A DNA stretch of 64,000 bases from Streptomyces marinisediminis (lineage in GTDB: Bacteria > Actinomycetota > Actinomycetes > Streptomycetales > Streptomycetaceae), in the NCBI RefSeq assembly GCF_026262575.1, contig NZ_JAPKFL010000012.1:1-64000 (forward strand). Reading direction: 5' to 3'. The notes under the pieces are model-generated. The model was given only the letters and a program-made list of their open reading frames with translations. It was not told the DNA's origin and made no database searches. Numbering within the stretch: position 1 is the stretch's first letter; each line of letters begins with the position of its first letter. Position numbers and translations under genes: made by a program. This document shows positions 53,729-61,775 of the stretch, piece after piece.

Positions 53729-54604
53729 GTGACGCTCCCCGCCGCCCTGGCCGCCCGGCTGCCCTCGCCGCTGACCGAGTGCGCCGACGAGCGCTTCACC
53801 CGGCGCGGGCTGCGCCTGCTGCTCAAACGGGACGACCTGATCCACCCGGCGCTCCCGGGGAACAAGTGGCGCAAGCTGGTGCCGAACCTGGTGGCGGCCC
53901 TGGAGGCCGGGCACCCCACGCTGCTCACGTTCGGCGGCGCCTACTCCAACCACCTGCGCGCCACCGCGGCGGCCGGGCGCCTGCTGGGCCTGGCCACGGT
54001 GGGCGTCGTGCGCGGCGAGGAGCTGGCCGACCGGCCGCTCAACGCCTCCCTCGCCCGGTGCCGGGCCGACGGGATGCGGCTGCACTTCGTCTCCCGCGCC
54101 GCCTACCGGCGCCGCGCGGAGCCGGAGTACGTCGCCGCCCTGCGCGCCCGGTTCGGACCGTGCGCCGTGCTGCCCGAGGGCGGCAGCAACGACCACGCGG
54201 TGCGCGGCTGCGCGGCGCTCGGCCGCGAGCTGGCCGGACGGGCGGACGTGGCCGCGGTCGCCGTCGGCACCGGGGGCACCCTGGCGGGACTCGCGGCGTC
54301 CGGGCCGCCGGCGCTCGGCTTCCCGGTGCTCAGGGGCGGGTGGCTGGGCGCGGAGGTGGCCCGGTTGCAGGGGTCGGCCTTCGGCGGTCCGCGCGGCTCC
54401 TGGCGGCTGGACGAGGGCTTCCACTGCGGCGGCTACGCCCGCACGACGGCGGAGCTGGAGCGGTTCGCCGACGACTTCGAACAGCGGCACGGGCTCGCCC
54501 TGGACCGCGTCTACGTCGCCAAGCTGCTCCTCGGCCTGACCACCCGCGCGACCGAGGGGGCCTTTCCGCCCGGCACGCGCGTCGCGGCCGTGATCACGGG
54601 GTGA
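53729..54604 (+). CDS. PLP-dependent D-cysteine desulfhydrase / ACC deaminase family protein
   Basis: A 291-residue fold-type II PLP enzyme. The PLP Lys lies in LPGNKWRKL near 41-49, followed by LTFGGAYSNHLRATAAAG and a Gly-rich phosphate loop VGTGGTLAGLAA. The pattern suits D-cysteine desulfhydrase or 1-aminocyclopropane-1-carboxylate deaminase; deciding between them needs active-site alignment. GACAAT ends 6 nt before GTG 53729, so the mRNA is probably leaderless. The short C-terminus (TRVAAVITG) matches D-cysteine desulfhydrase-like proteins of actinobacteria. Confidence 0.85.
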   Translation: MTLPAALAARLPSPLTECADERFTRRGLRLLLKRDDLIHPALPGNKWRKLVPNLVAALEAGHPTLLTFGGAYSNHLRATAAAGRLLGLATVGVVRGEELADRPLNASLARCRADGMRLHFVSRAAYRRRAEPEYVAALRARFGPCAVLPEGGSNDHAVRGCAALGRELAGRADVAAVAVGTGGTLAGLAASGPPALGFPVLRGGWLGAEVARLQGSAFGGPRGSWRLDEGFHCGGYARTTAELERFADDFEQRHGLALDRVYVAKLLLGLTTRATEGAFPPGTRVAAVITG

Positions 54605-54649
54605 ACCGCGCCCGCCGCACCGGGGCGGCGTCCGGCTAACCTTTGCCCC

Positions 54650-55222
54650 ATGATCCGAGCCGCCACCCCCGACGACGTGCCCGTCATCCGGAACATGGTC
54701 CGCGAACTCGCGGAGTACGAGCGCGCCGCGGAGCACGCGCGGGCCACCGAGGAGCAGTTGCGCGAGGCGCTGTTCGGCCCGCATCCGGCCGTCTACGCCC
54801 TCGTCGCCGAGGAGCCGGGGGACGCGGGGCCCGTGCCCGTCGGCTTCGCCCTGTGGTTCCGCAACTTCTCCACCTGGACGGGCACGCACGGCGTCTACCT
54901 GGAGGACCTGTACGTGCGCCCCCACGCGCGCGGGGGCGGGCACGGGAAGGCGCTGCTGGCCGCGCTCGCGGAGATCTGCGTGGAGCGGGGCTACGAGCGC
55001 TTCGAGTGGTGGGTGCTGGACTGGAACGAGCCGTCCATCGGCTTCTACCGCTCGCTCGGCGCGGAGCCCATGTCCGACTGGACGGTGTTCCGGCTGGCCG
55101 GTGCCCCGCTGCGGGCGCTGGCGCGGAGCCGCCCGCGCGGTGCGGGCCCAAAGGCGGGGGGCGGGAGCGACCCCGCGGCGCGACCGGCGGCCGACGCTTC
55201 GGTCGGCGGCAACACAGCGTAG
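54650..55222 (+). CDS. GNAT acetyltransferase, diamine/polyamine type
   Basis: A 190-residue acetyltransferase with the full GNAT core: AATPDDVPVIRNMVRELAEYE at the start (two blocks), ALWFRNFSTWTGTHGVYLEDLYV, the acetyl-CoA loop RPHARGGGHGKALL and WWVLDWNEPSIGFYRSLGAE. The sequence LEDLYVRP and WNEPSIGFY resemble spermidine/spermine N1-acetyltransferase-like enzymes. TAACCT lies 7 nt before the ATG and there is no ribosome-binding site, so the mRNA is likely leaderless. The last ~40 residues are a disordered Gly/Ala/Arg tail. Confidence 0.88.
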   Translation: MIRAATPDDVPVIRNMVRELAEYERAAEHARATEEQLREALFGPHPAVYALVAEEPGDAGPVPVGFALWFRNFSTWTGTHGVYLEDLYVRPHARGGGHGKALLAALAEICVERGYERFEWWVLDWNEPSIGFYRSLGAEPMSDWTVFRLAGAPLRALARSRPRGAGPKAGGGSDPAARPAADASVGGNTA

Positions 55223-55458
55223 TCTTCTCGTAATTGATACCGCCCCACCCCTAGCCACGGACAGTGCCCATGTGTTTACGATGGGTTACGTCATCGGTAG
55301 GGGGCGGCGCGACGGCGTCCTGGGGACAGCATGCCACGGATCGCGATAGCGTCGCAGGCGGAACCTTCTGCTCGCGCCCGTCACCGGCCCCCGGCCCTCC
55401 GGGAGCGCCGCCGGCGGGCGGGGCAGCCCAACCAGTGTGCATCACCTTGGAGGTGAGG

Positions 55459-55866
55459 GTGTCCCAGATCGTAGGTGCGGAGCAGGACTTCGTCGAGGTC
55501 CGACTGCCCGCGGCGGGTGCCTACCTGTCAGTGCTGCGGACGGCCACCGCCGGGCTCGCGGCCCGCTTGGACTTCACCCTCGACGAGATCGAGGACCTGC
55601 GCATCGCCGTCGACGAGGCGTGCGCGATCCTCCTCCAGCAAGCGGTTCCGGGGTCGGTACTGAGCTGCGTCTTCACTCTGGTCGGAGACTCACTGAGAGT
55701 GACGGTCGCCGCCCCCACGACGGACGGTCGCGCCCCCGAGCGCGACACCTTCGCCTGGACGGTGCTCTCCGCGCTGGCCGGCGAAGTGGACTCGGCGGTG
55801 GCCGAGGACCGCACGGTCAGCATCAGCCTGCACAAGAAGCGTGGCGCCGGCCCCGGGGCATCGTGA
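55459..55866 (+). CDS. prsH: Anti-sigma factor of the RsbW/SpoIIAB kinase family (SigH partner)
   Basis: A 135-residue GHKL-fold anti-sigma factor. GTG at 55459 follows GGAGGTGA. The N box reads DLRIAVDEACAILL (Asp where most family members have Asn), and the later ATP-lid region is short. Its stop overlaps the SigH start as GTGA. In S. coelicolor the gene just before sigH (prsH/ushX) encodes the anti-sigma factor that binds SigH; the same order here supports the symbol. In this family the degenerate kinase motif means sequestration by binding matters most. Confidence 0.88.
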   Translation: MSQIVGAEQDFVEVRLPAAGAYLSVLRTATAGLAARLDFTLDEIEDLRIAVDEACAILLQQAVPGSVLSCVFTLVGDSLRVTVAAPTTDGRAPERDTFAWTVLSALAGEVDSAVAEDRTVSISLHKKRGAGPGAS

Positions 55867-56936
55867 CCGATGCTCACGGGCCGGCCCGGGACGAGGGGGC
55901 CGGTATGAACGACCTGGAGCCGAACGCGCCGGTCGGCCGCCACGACATGGCGGCGGATACGGCGATCCCGGAACAGCAGGCCCGACCGCACCCGGCCGAC
56001 CCCGGTCAGCCGGCGGAGCGGACCCAGCGGGCACAGGTGGCGGACGCCGCGGTACGGGCCAGGCCCGCGGGGGCCGGGCCCGGCCAGGGTCCACCCGGGC
56101 AGCAGCCGCAGCGGGCTCGCGGGTCCGGGACGGACCCCGGCCCCGGCGGGCCCGGGGCGGCCGCGGGGCCGTCCGGCGGCCCGCAGGCCCGGGCGGGGGC
56201 CCGCGAGCTGTTCGTCCGGCTGCGCGGCCTGCCCGACGACGCGCCGGAGCGCGCCGAGCTGCGCGACCGCCTGGTGCGCATGCACCTGCCCCTGGTGGAG
56301 CACCTGGCCCGCCGGTTCCGCAACCGCGGTGAGCCCCTGGACGACTTGACCCAGGTGGCCACGATCGGGCTGATCAAGTCGGTGGACCGCTTCGACCCCG
56401 AACGCGGGGTGGAGTTCTCCACCTACGCCACCCCCACCGTCGTCGGCGAGATCAAGCGGCACTTCCGGGACAAGGGCTGGGCGGTGCGGGTGCCCCGGCG
56501 CCTCCAGGAACTGCGGCTGTCACTGTCCTCGGCGACGGCGGAGCTCTCGCAGCAGCACGGCCGCGCGCCCACGGTGCACGAGCTGGCCCAGCGGCTGTCG
56601 ATCTCCGAGGAGGACGTGCTGGAGGGGCTGGAGTCGGCCAACGCCTACAGCACCCTGTCGCTGGACGTGCCGGACACCGACGACGAGTCCCCGGCCGTGG
56701 CCGACACCCTCGGCGCGGAGGACGACGCGCTGGAGGGCGTGGAGTACCGCGAGTCGCTCAAGCCGCTGCTGGAGCAGCTCCCGCCGCGGGAGAAGAAGAT
56801 CCTGCTGCTGCGCTTCTTCGGCAACATGACCCAGTCCCAGATCGCGCAGGAGGTCGGCATCTCGCAGATGCACGTCTCCCGCCTGCTGGCCCGCACGCTC
56901 GCCCAGCTCCGGGACAAGCTGCTCGTCGAGGAGTGA
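55863..56936 (+). CDS. sigH: Stress-response sigma factor SigH (SigB/SigF family)
   Basis: A 357-residue sigma factor from GTG 55863, which overlaps the anti-sigma stop; ATG 55905 with GAGGGGG upstream gives 343 residues. In S. coelicolor sigH yields several proteins from different starts, so both may be used. The first ~105 residues are a Pro/Gly/Gln-rich tail. Then regions 2 (RLVRMHLPLVEHLARRF, DLTQVATIGLIKSVDRFDPE, FSTYATPTVVGEIKRHFRD), 3 (LSLSSATAELSQQHGRAPT) and 4 (LPPREKKILLLRFFGNMTQSQIAQE read in parts, MHVSRLLARTLAQLR) follow. It directs osmotic and differentiation-linked stress genes in Streptomyces. Confidence 0.93.
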   Translation: MTDAHGPARDEGAGMNDLEPNAPVGRHDMAADTAIPEQQARPHPADPGQPAERTQRAQVADAAVRARPAGAGPGQGPPGQQPQRARGSGTDPGPGGPGAAAGPSGGPQARAGARELFVRLRGLPDDAPERAELRDRLVRMHLPLVEHLARRFRNRGEPLDDLTQVATIGLIKSVDRFDPERGVEFSTYATPTVVGEIKRHFRDKGWAVRVPRRLQELRLSLSSATAELSQQHGRAPTVHELAQRLSISEEDVLEGLESANAYSTLSLDVPDTDDESPAVADTLGAEDDALEGVEYRESLKPLLEQLPPREKKILLLRFFGNMTQSQIAQEVGISQMHVSRLLARTLAQLRDKLLVEE

Positions 56937-56960
56937 CGGCCCGCGCCCGGCGGGCGGCGT

Positions 56961-57395
56961 TCACGGCTCCCGGGCCGCCCGGCCCGTCGGCACGCCCAGG
57001 GCGGTGGCGGCCGCCGTGTGGAACAGGCACACCAGCACGGCGATGGCGACCGCCGCGACGGCCAGCCCAGCGGGCACCCAGCCGCCGGTGCTGGAGGCCA
57101 TCTGCCAGCCGACGGGCAGCGCCAGGAGCTGCGTGAGGATCGCCGGGCCCCGGCTCCAGCGGCGCAGCCGCCACAGGCCGCGCGCGGTGATCAGCGGCAG
57201 CAGCGCCAGGGCCAGCACGGTGAGGCCGCCCGTGAGGGCCTGCGTCAGACCGTCCGGGGTGCCCGTGACGGCCAGCACCAGCATGGCGGCCCCCCATCCG
57301 GCGACGGTGACACCCTCGGCCGCGACCAGGCCGGCGGCCACGCTCACCCGCGCCGGCCGCGCCCCGGCCGTCTTCTCCACTGCCTCGCCACTCAC
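56961..57395 (-). CDS. Small integral membrane protein
   Basis: A 144-residue protein with four membrane helices (AAGLVAAEGVTVAGWGAAMLV, LTVLALALLPLITARGL, AILTQLLALPVGWQMA, AVAAVAIAVLVCLFHTAAA). No known motif. TACGCT lies 6 nt before GTG 57395 without a ribosome-binding site, so the mRNA is probably leaderless. It converges on sigH and diverges from the lipid kinase; a perfect palindrome covers both -35 regions, suggesting common control of the two genes. Confidence 0.8.
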   Translation of the reverse strand: MSGEAVEKTAGARPARVSVAAGLVAAEGVTVAGWGAAMLVLAVTGTPDGLTQALTGGLTVLALALLPLITARGLWRLRRWSRGPAILTQLLALPVGWQMASSTGGWVPAGLAVAAVAIAVLVCLFHTAAATALGVPTGRAAREP

Positions 57396-57416
57396 CCCGC
57401 CAGCGTAACCGGGCGC

Positions 57417-57451
57417 CCCCGGGTCCGGGCGTCAGGCGCCCGGACCCGGGG
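57417..57451. promoter_or_regulatory. Perfect palindrome between divergent leaderless promoters
   Basis: The 15-nt arms CCCCGGGTCCGGGCG (57417-57431) and CGCCCGGACCCGGGG (57437-57451) are exactly complementary with a TCAGG spacer. The -10 hexamers of the flanking genes lie at 57402-57407 (minus strand, TACGCT) and 57466-57471 (plus strand, TAACCT), so both -35 regions fall within the arms. A shared operator is the likeliest reading. Confidence 0.65.
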
Positions 57452-57478
57452 TGACCCGAAGTCGGTAACCTGCACAGC

Positions 57479-58447
57479 ATGCGCGCACTCCTCGTGGTGA
57501 ATCCGAAGGCGACCAGTACCAGCGCGCGCACCCGCGACGTGCTGGCCCACGCCCTGGCCAGCGACCTCAAGCTGGACGTCGTCAGCACCACCCACCGCGG
57601 CCACGCGCGGGAGCTGGCCCGGCAGGCGGCCGAGGAGGGCCAGGTCGAACTGGTCATCGCGCTCGGCGGCGACGGCACGGTCAACGAGGTCGCCAACGGC
57701 CTGCTGCACCGGGGCCCGGACCCGGAGGGGCTGCCCCGGCTCGCCGTCGTGCCCGGGGGCTCCACCAACGTCTTCGCGCGCGCCCTCGGGCTGCCCAACC
57801 ACCCGGTGGAGGCGACCGGCGCCCTGCTGAGCGCGCTGGAGTCCGGGAGCAGCCGCACGGTCGGGCTGGGTTTCGCCGACGGCACCGCGGGCACGGTGGA
57901 CGCCGGGGTGCCGGGCCGCTGGTTCACCTTCTGCGCCGGGTTCGGGTTCGACGCGGGCGTGGTGGGGCGCGTGGAGCAGCAGCGCGAGCGCGGCAAACGC
58001 TCCACGCACGCCCTCTATGTGCGCCAGGTGCTCCGGCAGTTCGTGGGCGATCCGCACCGCAGGCGGGGAACGATCGTTTTGGAACGGCCGGGCGGGGAAC
58101 CAGTCGAGGGGCTGGCGGCGTCCATAGTCTGTAACACCGCGCCCTGGACGTACCTGGGCGACAAAGCGGTGTACGCGGCGCCGGCGGCGTCGTTCGACAC
58201 GGCGCTCGACGTGCTGGGGCTCACCCGGCTCTCGTCGGCGGCGGTGGCCCGTTACGGCACCCAGCTGCTGACGTCGTCGCCGGAGCGGGGACCCCGCGGA
58301 AAGCACGCCGTGTCGCTGCACGATGTGGCGGCCTTCACCTTGCATTCGCAGGTGCCGTTGCCGTTTCAGATGGACGGTGACCACCTGGGGCTCCGTACGA
58401 GCGTCAGCTTCACAGGCGTTCGGCGTGCACTGCGTGTGATTGTGTAA
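57479..58447 (+). CDS. Diacylglycerol/sphingosine kinase-like lipid kinase
   Basis: A 322-residue enzyme of the DAGK catalytic family. Motifs are ALLVVNPKATST, the nucleotide site IALGGDGTVNEVANGL near 61-76, and VVPGGSTNVFARALG. The C-terminal beta-sandwich contains CNTAPWTYLGDKAVYAAP and the acidic motif QMDGDHLG, as in YegS/DgkB. It would phosphorylate diacylglycerol or another lipid alcohol, feeding phosphatidate back into phospholipid synthesis. TAACCT lies 7 nt before the ATG and no ribosome-binding site is visible. It lies between sigH and wblE, as in S. coelicolor. Confidence 0.9.
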   Translation: MRALLVVNPKATSTSARTRDVLAHALASDLKLDVVSTTHRGHARELARQAAEEGQVELVIALGGDGTVNEVANGLLHRGPDPEGLPRLAVVPGGSTNVFARALGLPNHPVEATGALLSALESGSSRTVGLGFADGTAGTVDAGVPGRWFTFCAGFGFDAGVVGRVEQQRERGKRSTHALYVRQVLRQFVGDPHRRRGTIVLERPGGEPVEGLAASIVCNTAPWTYLGDKAVYAAPAASFDTALDVLGLTRLSSAAVARYGTQLLTSSPERGPRGKHAVSLHDVAAFTLHSQVPLPFQMDGDHLGLRTSVSFTGVRRALRVIV

Positions 58448-58766
58448 GTCGAACGCCCAAAAGTCCTTCCACTCGAACGTTTAGACCAGGCTCCACCCAC
58501 TAGAAGTACGGCTGTGAGCCAAGCGACACCAAGGAATCAAAAAAAGATTGCCGGAAGGGGTTGTATCCGCCGCCGAGGTTTGCGAGTCTCTTCATGGCGA
58601 TCGGGACAGCCGCCCCTTGGTGGGCTCCCGGAACCGCCCGAACCCCCTCCACAAACACATGGGACCCGCATCACATTTGCTGGTCGGTGCCTTCACTTGT
58701 CGAGGGATTCGTGAAAGCGTTCACATTCACAAGCCACGTACACCCCGCGTAGGAGATGGAGCAGCC
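58448..58766 (+). other. Long regulatory region upstream of wblE
   Basis: These 319 bp are AT-richer than their surroundings and hold no gene I trust. TCGAACG occurs twice (58449-58455, 58473-58479), and CAAAAAAAGATTG lies near 58538. Near the gene a Crp-type palindrome (58710-58725) and TTGTCG (58697-58702) suggest the main promoter. The length suggests more than one promoter. Confidence 0.55.
58710..58725. promoter_or_regulatory. Crp/cAMP-receptor-type site upstream of wblE
   Basis: CGTGAAAGCGTTCACA matches TGTGA-N6-TCACA with one mismatch (the first base). It lies 41 bp before the wblE start. In Mycobacterium tuberculosis the orthologous whiB1 is controlled by the Crp protein Rv3676, which makes this site credible; binding here is inferred. 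Confidence 0.7.
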
Positions 58767-59024
58767 ATGGACTGGCGTCACAACGCCGTTTGCCGCGAGG
58801 AAGACCCCGAGCTCTTCTTCCCCATCGGCAACACCGGTCCTGCGCTGCTGCAGATCGAGGAAGCCAAGGCCGTCTGCCGCCGCTGCCCCGTTCAGGAGCA
58901 GTGCCTGCAGTGGGCCCTGGAGTCCGGCCAGGACTCCGGTGTCTGGGGTGGTCTGAGCGAGGACGAGCGCCGCGCGATGAAGCGCCGCGCCGCCCGCAAC
59001 CGCGCGCGGAAGGCCACCGCCTGA
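58767..59024 (+). CDS. wblE: WhiB-family iron-sulfur regulator WblE (WhiB1 ortholog)
   Basis: An 85-residue [4Fe-4S] protein. Cluster ligands C9, C37, C40 and C46 match the spacing of WhiB1; GVWGGLSEDERRA is the turn motif that contacts the sigma factor, and KRRAARNRARKA is the basic DNA-binding tail. Wbl proteins bind region 4 of the primary sigma factor and respond to nitric oxide or oxygen through the cluster; WhiB1/WblE is the member often found essential. ATG follows GGAG. The Crp-type site and long leader indicate tight control; a strong terminator follows. Confidence 0.96.
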   Translation: MDWRHNAVCREEDPELFFPIGNTGPALLQIEEAKAVCRRCPVQEQCLQWALESGQDSGVWGGLSEDERRAMKRRAARNRARKATA

Positions 59025-59106
59025 CGCTCGCCAGGGCCGCCCGCTGCCCCGAGCCGCAGCACGCAGTGCCGGTTGCACACCGCCGCTAGCACACAGCACG
59101 ACGCAC

Positions 59107-59150
59107 GAGCCCCGTGCCGACCGGAGCCCCTCCGGACCGGCACGGGGCTC
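59107..59150 (+). terminator. Terminator of wblE
   Basis: GAGCCCCGTGCCG (59107-59119) pairs perfectly with CGGCACGGGGCTC (59138-59150) with an inner CCGGA/TCCGG stem. It starts 82 nt after the wblE stop. From there to the convergent kinase gene (59151-59408) I see no gene. Confidence 0.75.
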
Positions 59151-59408
59151 ACTGCTTGCCCCGGCCCCGGTGCGGCGCCGGGCCCGCACACCGGCGGCCG
59201 CCGGAGGGGCGTCCGCCTCCGGCCCTCAGCGCACGCCCCCGGCCCCGGGCCCCGGCCGTCTGCCCCCGGCCCCGTCCAAGGCCCCGGGGCCGTCCGAGAG
59301 CCCGGCCGTCGGCGCTCGGCCGCCGCCCCGGCCCCCGCACGCGGCCCCGTCCGGGCCGCCCCGACCGGCGGCGCCGGACGCCCGCGGGCCGCGCCCGGCG
59401 CAAGGCCG

Positions 59409-60896
59409 TCAGCGCTTGTCCGCCGGGACCGGGAGGTCGAACAGCACGCGCGTGCCCCGCTCCCCCGCACTCACCATGTCGAACGTGCCGCCCAACTCAC
59501 CCTCGACGAGCGTGCGCACGATCTGCAGCCCGAGGTTGCCCGAGGTCCGCGCGTCGAAGTCCGCGGGGAGGCCGCGCCCGTCGTCCTGCACGGTCACCAG
59601 CAGCCGCGGCTCACCGCCCGCCGCGCCGCGCACCGCGCCCACCTCCAGCGTGCCGAGCTCGCCTGGGCCGTAGCCGTGCTCCAGCGCGTTCTGCAGCACC
59701 TCGGTGAGCACCATGGACAGCGGGGTGGCCACTTCGGCGGCCAGGATGCCGAAGCGGCCGGTGCGCCGCCCGGTCACCTTGCCGGGCGCGATCTCCGCGA
59801 CCATCGCCAGCACGCGGTCGGCGATCTCGTCGAAGTCGACGCGCTCGTCCAGGTTCTGCGAGAGCGTCTCGTGCACGATGGCGATGGAGCCCACCCGGCG
59901 CACGGCTTCCTCCAGGGCCTCGCGCGCCCGGTCGTCCCCGCTGGCGCCGATGCGCCGGGCCTGCAACCGCAGGAGCGCGGCGACGGTCTGGAGGTTGTTC
60001 TTCACCCGGTGGTGGATCTCCCGGATGGTCGCGTCCTTGGTGAGCAGTTCCCGCTCCCGGCGGCGCAGTTCGGTGACGTCGCGCAGCAGGACGAGCGAAC
60101 CGATGCGGGTGCCCTTGGGCTTGAGGGGGATGGCCCGGAGCTGCACCACGCACTCGTCGCCCTCGATCTCCGCCTCCCGCGGCGCCCAGCCGCTGGCCAG
60201 CTTCACCAGCGACTCGTCCACCGGCCCGCGCGCGGGGGCCAGGTCGGCCGTCGTCTGGCCCAGGTGCAGGCCCACCAGGTCGGCGGCCAGCCCGAGGCGG
60301 TGGTAGGCCGACAGCGCGTTGGGGCTGGCGTACTGGACGTGCCCCTCGGCGTCCAGCCGGATCAGCCCGTCGCCGACGCGCGGGGAGACGTCCATGTCCC
60401 CCTGCTGCTCCGGGAAGGGGAACCCGCCGGCGGCGATCATCTGCGCGAGGTCGGAGGCGCTCTGCAGGTAGGTGAGCTCCAGCCGGCTGGGCGTGCGGAC
60501 GGTGAGCAGGTTGGTGTTGCGCGCGATGACGCCCAGCACCCGCCCCGCGCGGCGCACCGGGATCGACTCGACGCGCACCGGGACCTCCTCGCGCCACTCC
60601 GGGTCGCCCTCGCGGACGATGCGTCCCTCGTCGAGCGCGGAGTCCAGCAGCGGCCGGCGCCCGCGCGGGACGAGGTGGCCGACCATGTCGTCCTGGTAGG
60701 AGGTCGGCCCGGTGTTCGGCCGCATCTGGGCGATGGACACGTACCGGGTGCCGTCGCGGGTGGGCACCCACAGCACCAGGTCGGCGAAGGAGAGGTCCGA
60801 CAGGAGCTGCCATTCGGACACCAGCAGGTGCAGCCAGTCCAGGTCCGCTTCCCCGAGGGCGGTGTGCTGGCGTACGAGGTCGTTCATGGAGGGCAC
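59409..60896 (-). CDS. GAF/PAS sensor histidine kinase, HisKA_2 type
   Basis: A 495-residue soluble kinase. GTG at 60896 is chosen because TACCCT lies 6 nt upstream and the ATG 9 nt inside has no ribosome-binding site; the leaderless start gives VPSMNDLVRQH. An N-terminal GAF-like domain (about 20-150, LSFADLVLWVPTRDGTRYVS), a PAS domain (about 175-285, VGDGLIRLDAEGHVQYASPNA), then a HisKA_2 box EIHHRVKNNLQTVAALLRLQ and an HATPase domain (LTEVLQNALEHGY, DDGRGLP, GNLGLQIVRTLVEGEL). There is no membrane helix and no response regulator beside it. The family is strongly conserved next to wblE in Streptomyces; the signal is unknown. Confidence 0.93.
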   Translation of the reverse strand: MPSMNDLVRQHTALGEADLDWLHLLVSEWQLLSDLSFADLVLWVPTRDGTRYVSIAQMRPNTGPTSYQDDMVGHLVPRGRRPLLDSALDEGRIVREGDPEWREEVPVRVESIPVRRAGRVLGVIARNTNLLTVRTPSRLELTYLQSASDLAQMIAAGGFPFPEQQGDMDVSPRVGDGLIRLDAEGHVQYASPNALSAYHRLGLAADLVGLHLGQTTADLAPARGPVDESLVKLASGWAPREAEIEGDECVVQLRAIPLKPKGTRIGSLVLLRDVTELRRRERELLTKDATIREIHHRVKNNLQTVAALLRLQARRIGASGDDRAREALEEAVRRVGSIAIVHETLSQNLDERVDFDEIADRVLAMVAEIAPGKVTGRRTGRFGILAAEVATPLSMVLTEVLQNALEHGYGPGELGTLEVGAVRGAAGGEPRLLVTVQDDGRGLPADFDARTSGNLGLQIVRTLVEGELGGTFDMVSAGERGTRVLFDLPVPADKR

Positions 60897-60902
60897 GGCC
60901 CG

Positions 60903-60908
60903 AGGGTA
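60903..60908 (-). promoter_or_regulatory. -10 of the sensor kinase, leaderless
   Basis: Minus-strand TACCCT ends 6 nt before GTG 60896, placing the transcription start at or next to the start codon. Confidence 0.6.
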
Positions 60909-61098
60909 ACCGCCACCGGTCGCGGCCGGCGCGAGCGGGCCGGGAGGCACTTCGGGCCGCGGCGCCTGGGCGGGACCCTCAACCCACCCGGCACCGCAGC
61001 CCGGAGCGACTGGGGGCCCGGCGCAGTCAGGGCAGAGAACGCCGCGGGCCCCGTGTTCCGCCCTCCTGTGCGGGGAGGGCGGAAGTCGGTACCTCCAT

Positions 61099-61114
61099 TG
61101 TGGACTAGACCAAT
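61099..61114. promoter_or_regulatory. DasR operator (dre)-like site
   Basis: On the minus strand ATTGGTCTAGTCCACA matches 13 of 16 positions of the dre consensus ACTGGTCTAGACCACT, and TAGACCA on the plus strand is a perfect half-site. The surrounding sequence is AT-richer than its neighbours. DasR, a GntR regulator inhibited by glucosamine-6-phosphate, controls GlcNAc and chitin genes; the das operon begins 680 bp to the right but its 3' end faces this site. Confidence 0.6.
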
Positions 61115-61704
61115 AGCCGTGTCCATGCCCGGGACGCGGTCCGGGGGCGGCGCCCGCCGAGGACCACGGCGCTCCCCGCCCGGGACGCGCGCCCGGCGGG
61201 CCCGGGCGGCTCGGCGGCCCACCGCGCGCCGCCGGGGCCGAACCCGGCGCGTCAGGGCGCCGACACGGCCCGGGCGGCGCGGCGGCGGCGCGGACGGCGC
61301 GCGCTCCGGTCCGGGCAGGGCGCGGCGCGGGGCGGCACTCGTCGGTCTCGACGCCGGGGGCCGCGGCCCTCGCCGGAGAACGCGCGCGTCAGGGCTCCGG
61401 CCGCCCGCACCGTCCGAGCGGCGGCGGCCCCTCGGCGTCGGCCGAGCCCGACCGACCGACGCCGACGGCCGGGCCGAGGAGAAGACCGACGACCAGGTGG
61501 TGCCGCCGGGCGCCGTGGGCCGTCGTCGGCCCGGAGGCCCGCCCGCGCGCCCTCCCGGAGTCCGCCGAGCGCGCGGCCCGGAGAGCCGAACGCCGGCCCG
61601 GGAGCCGCGCGCCGTGAGCGACGCGGAGCGGTGGCCGGACGGGCGGGCCGCGCGGCGCCGCTCCCGCGGGCCGCGTCCGCGGTGGGCCGGCCGCGCGGGG
61701 CGGT

Positions 61705-61775
61705 GGGCCGCTCCGCGTCCGGCCGGACGCGGAGCGGCCCCCGGGGGCGGCCGTGCGGGCCGCCCCCGGGGGCCG
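61705..61775 (-). terminator. Two overlapping strong hairpins after the GH3 gene
   Basis: 61705-61740 is a perfect 36-nt palindrome (18-nt arms, no spacer). 61735-61752 also pairs with 61758-61775 (18 bp, 5-nt loop GTGCG). The two share 61735-61740, so they compete. They lie 22-92 nt beyond the GH3 stop and probably terminate the das operon transcript. Confidence 0.7.

Noticed and set aside
55223..55458. SigB-type promoter (GTTT/GGGTAT) before the anti-sigma gene
   Set aside because: GTTTAC and GGTTAC motifs are present but their spacing does not fit the consensus.
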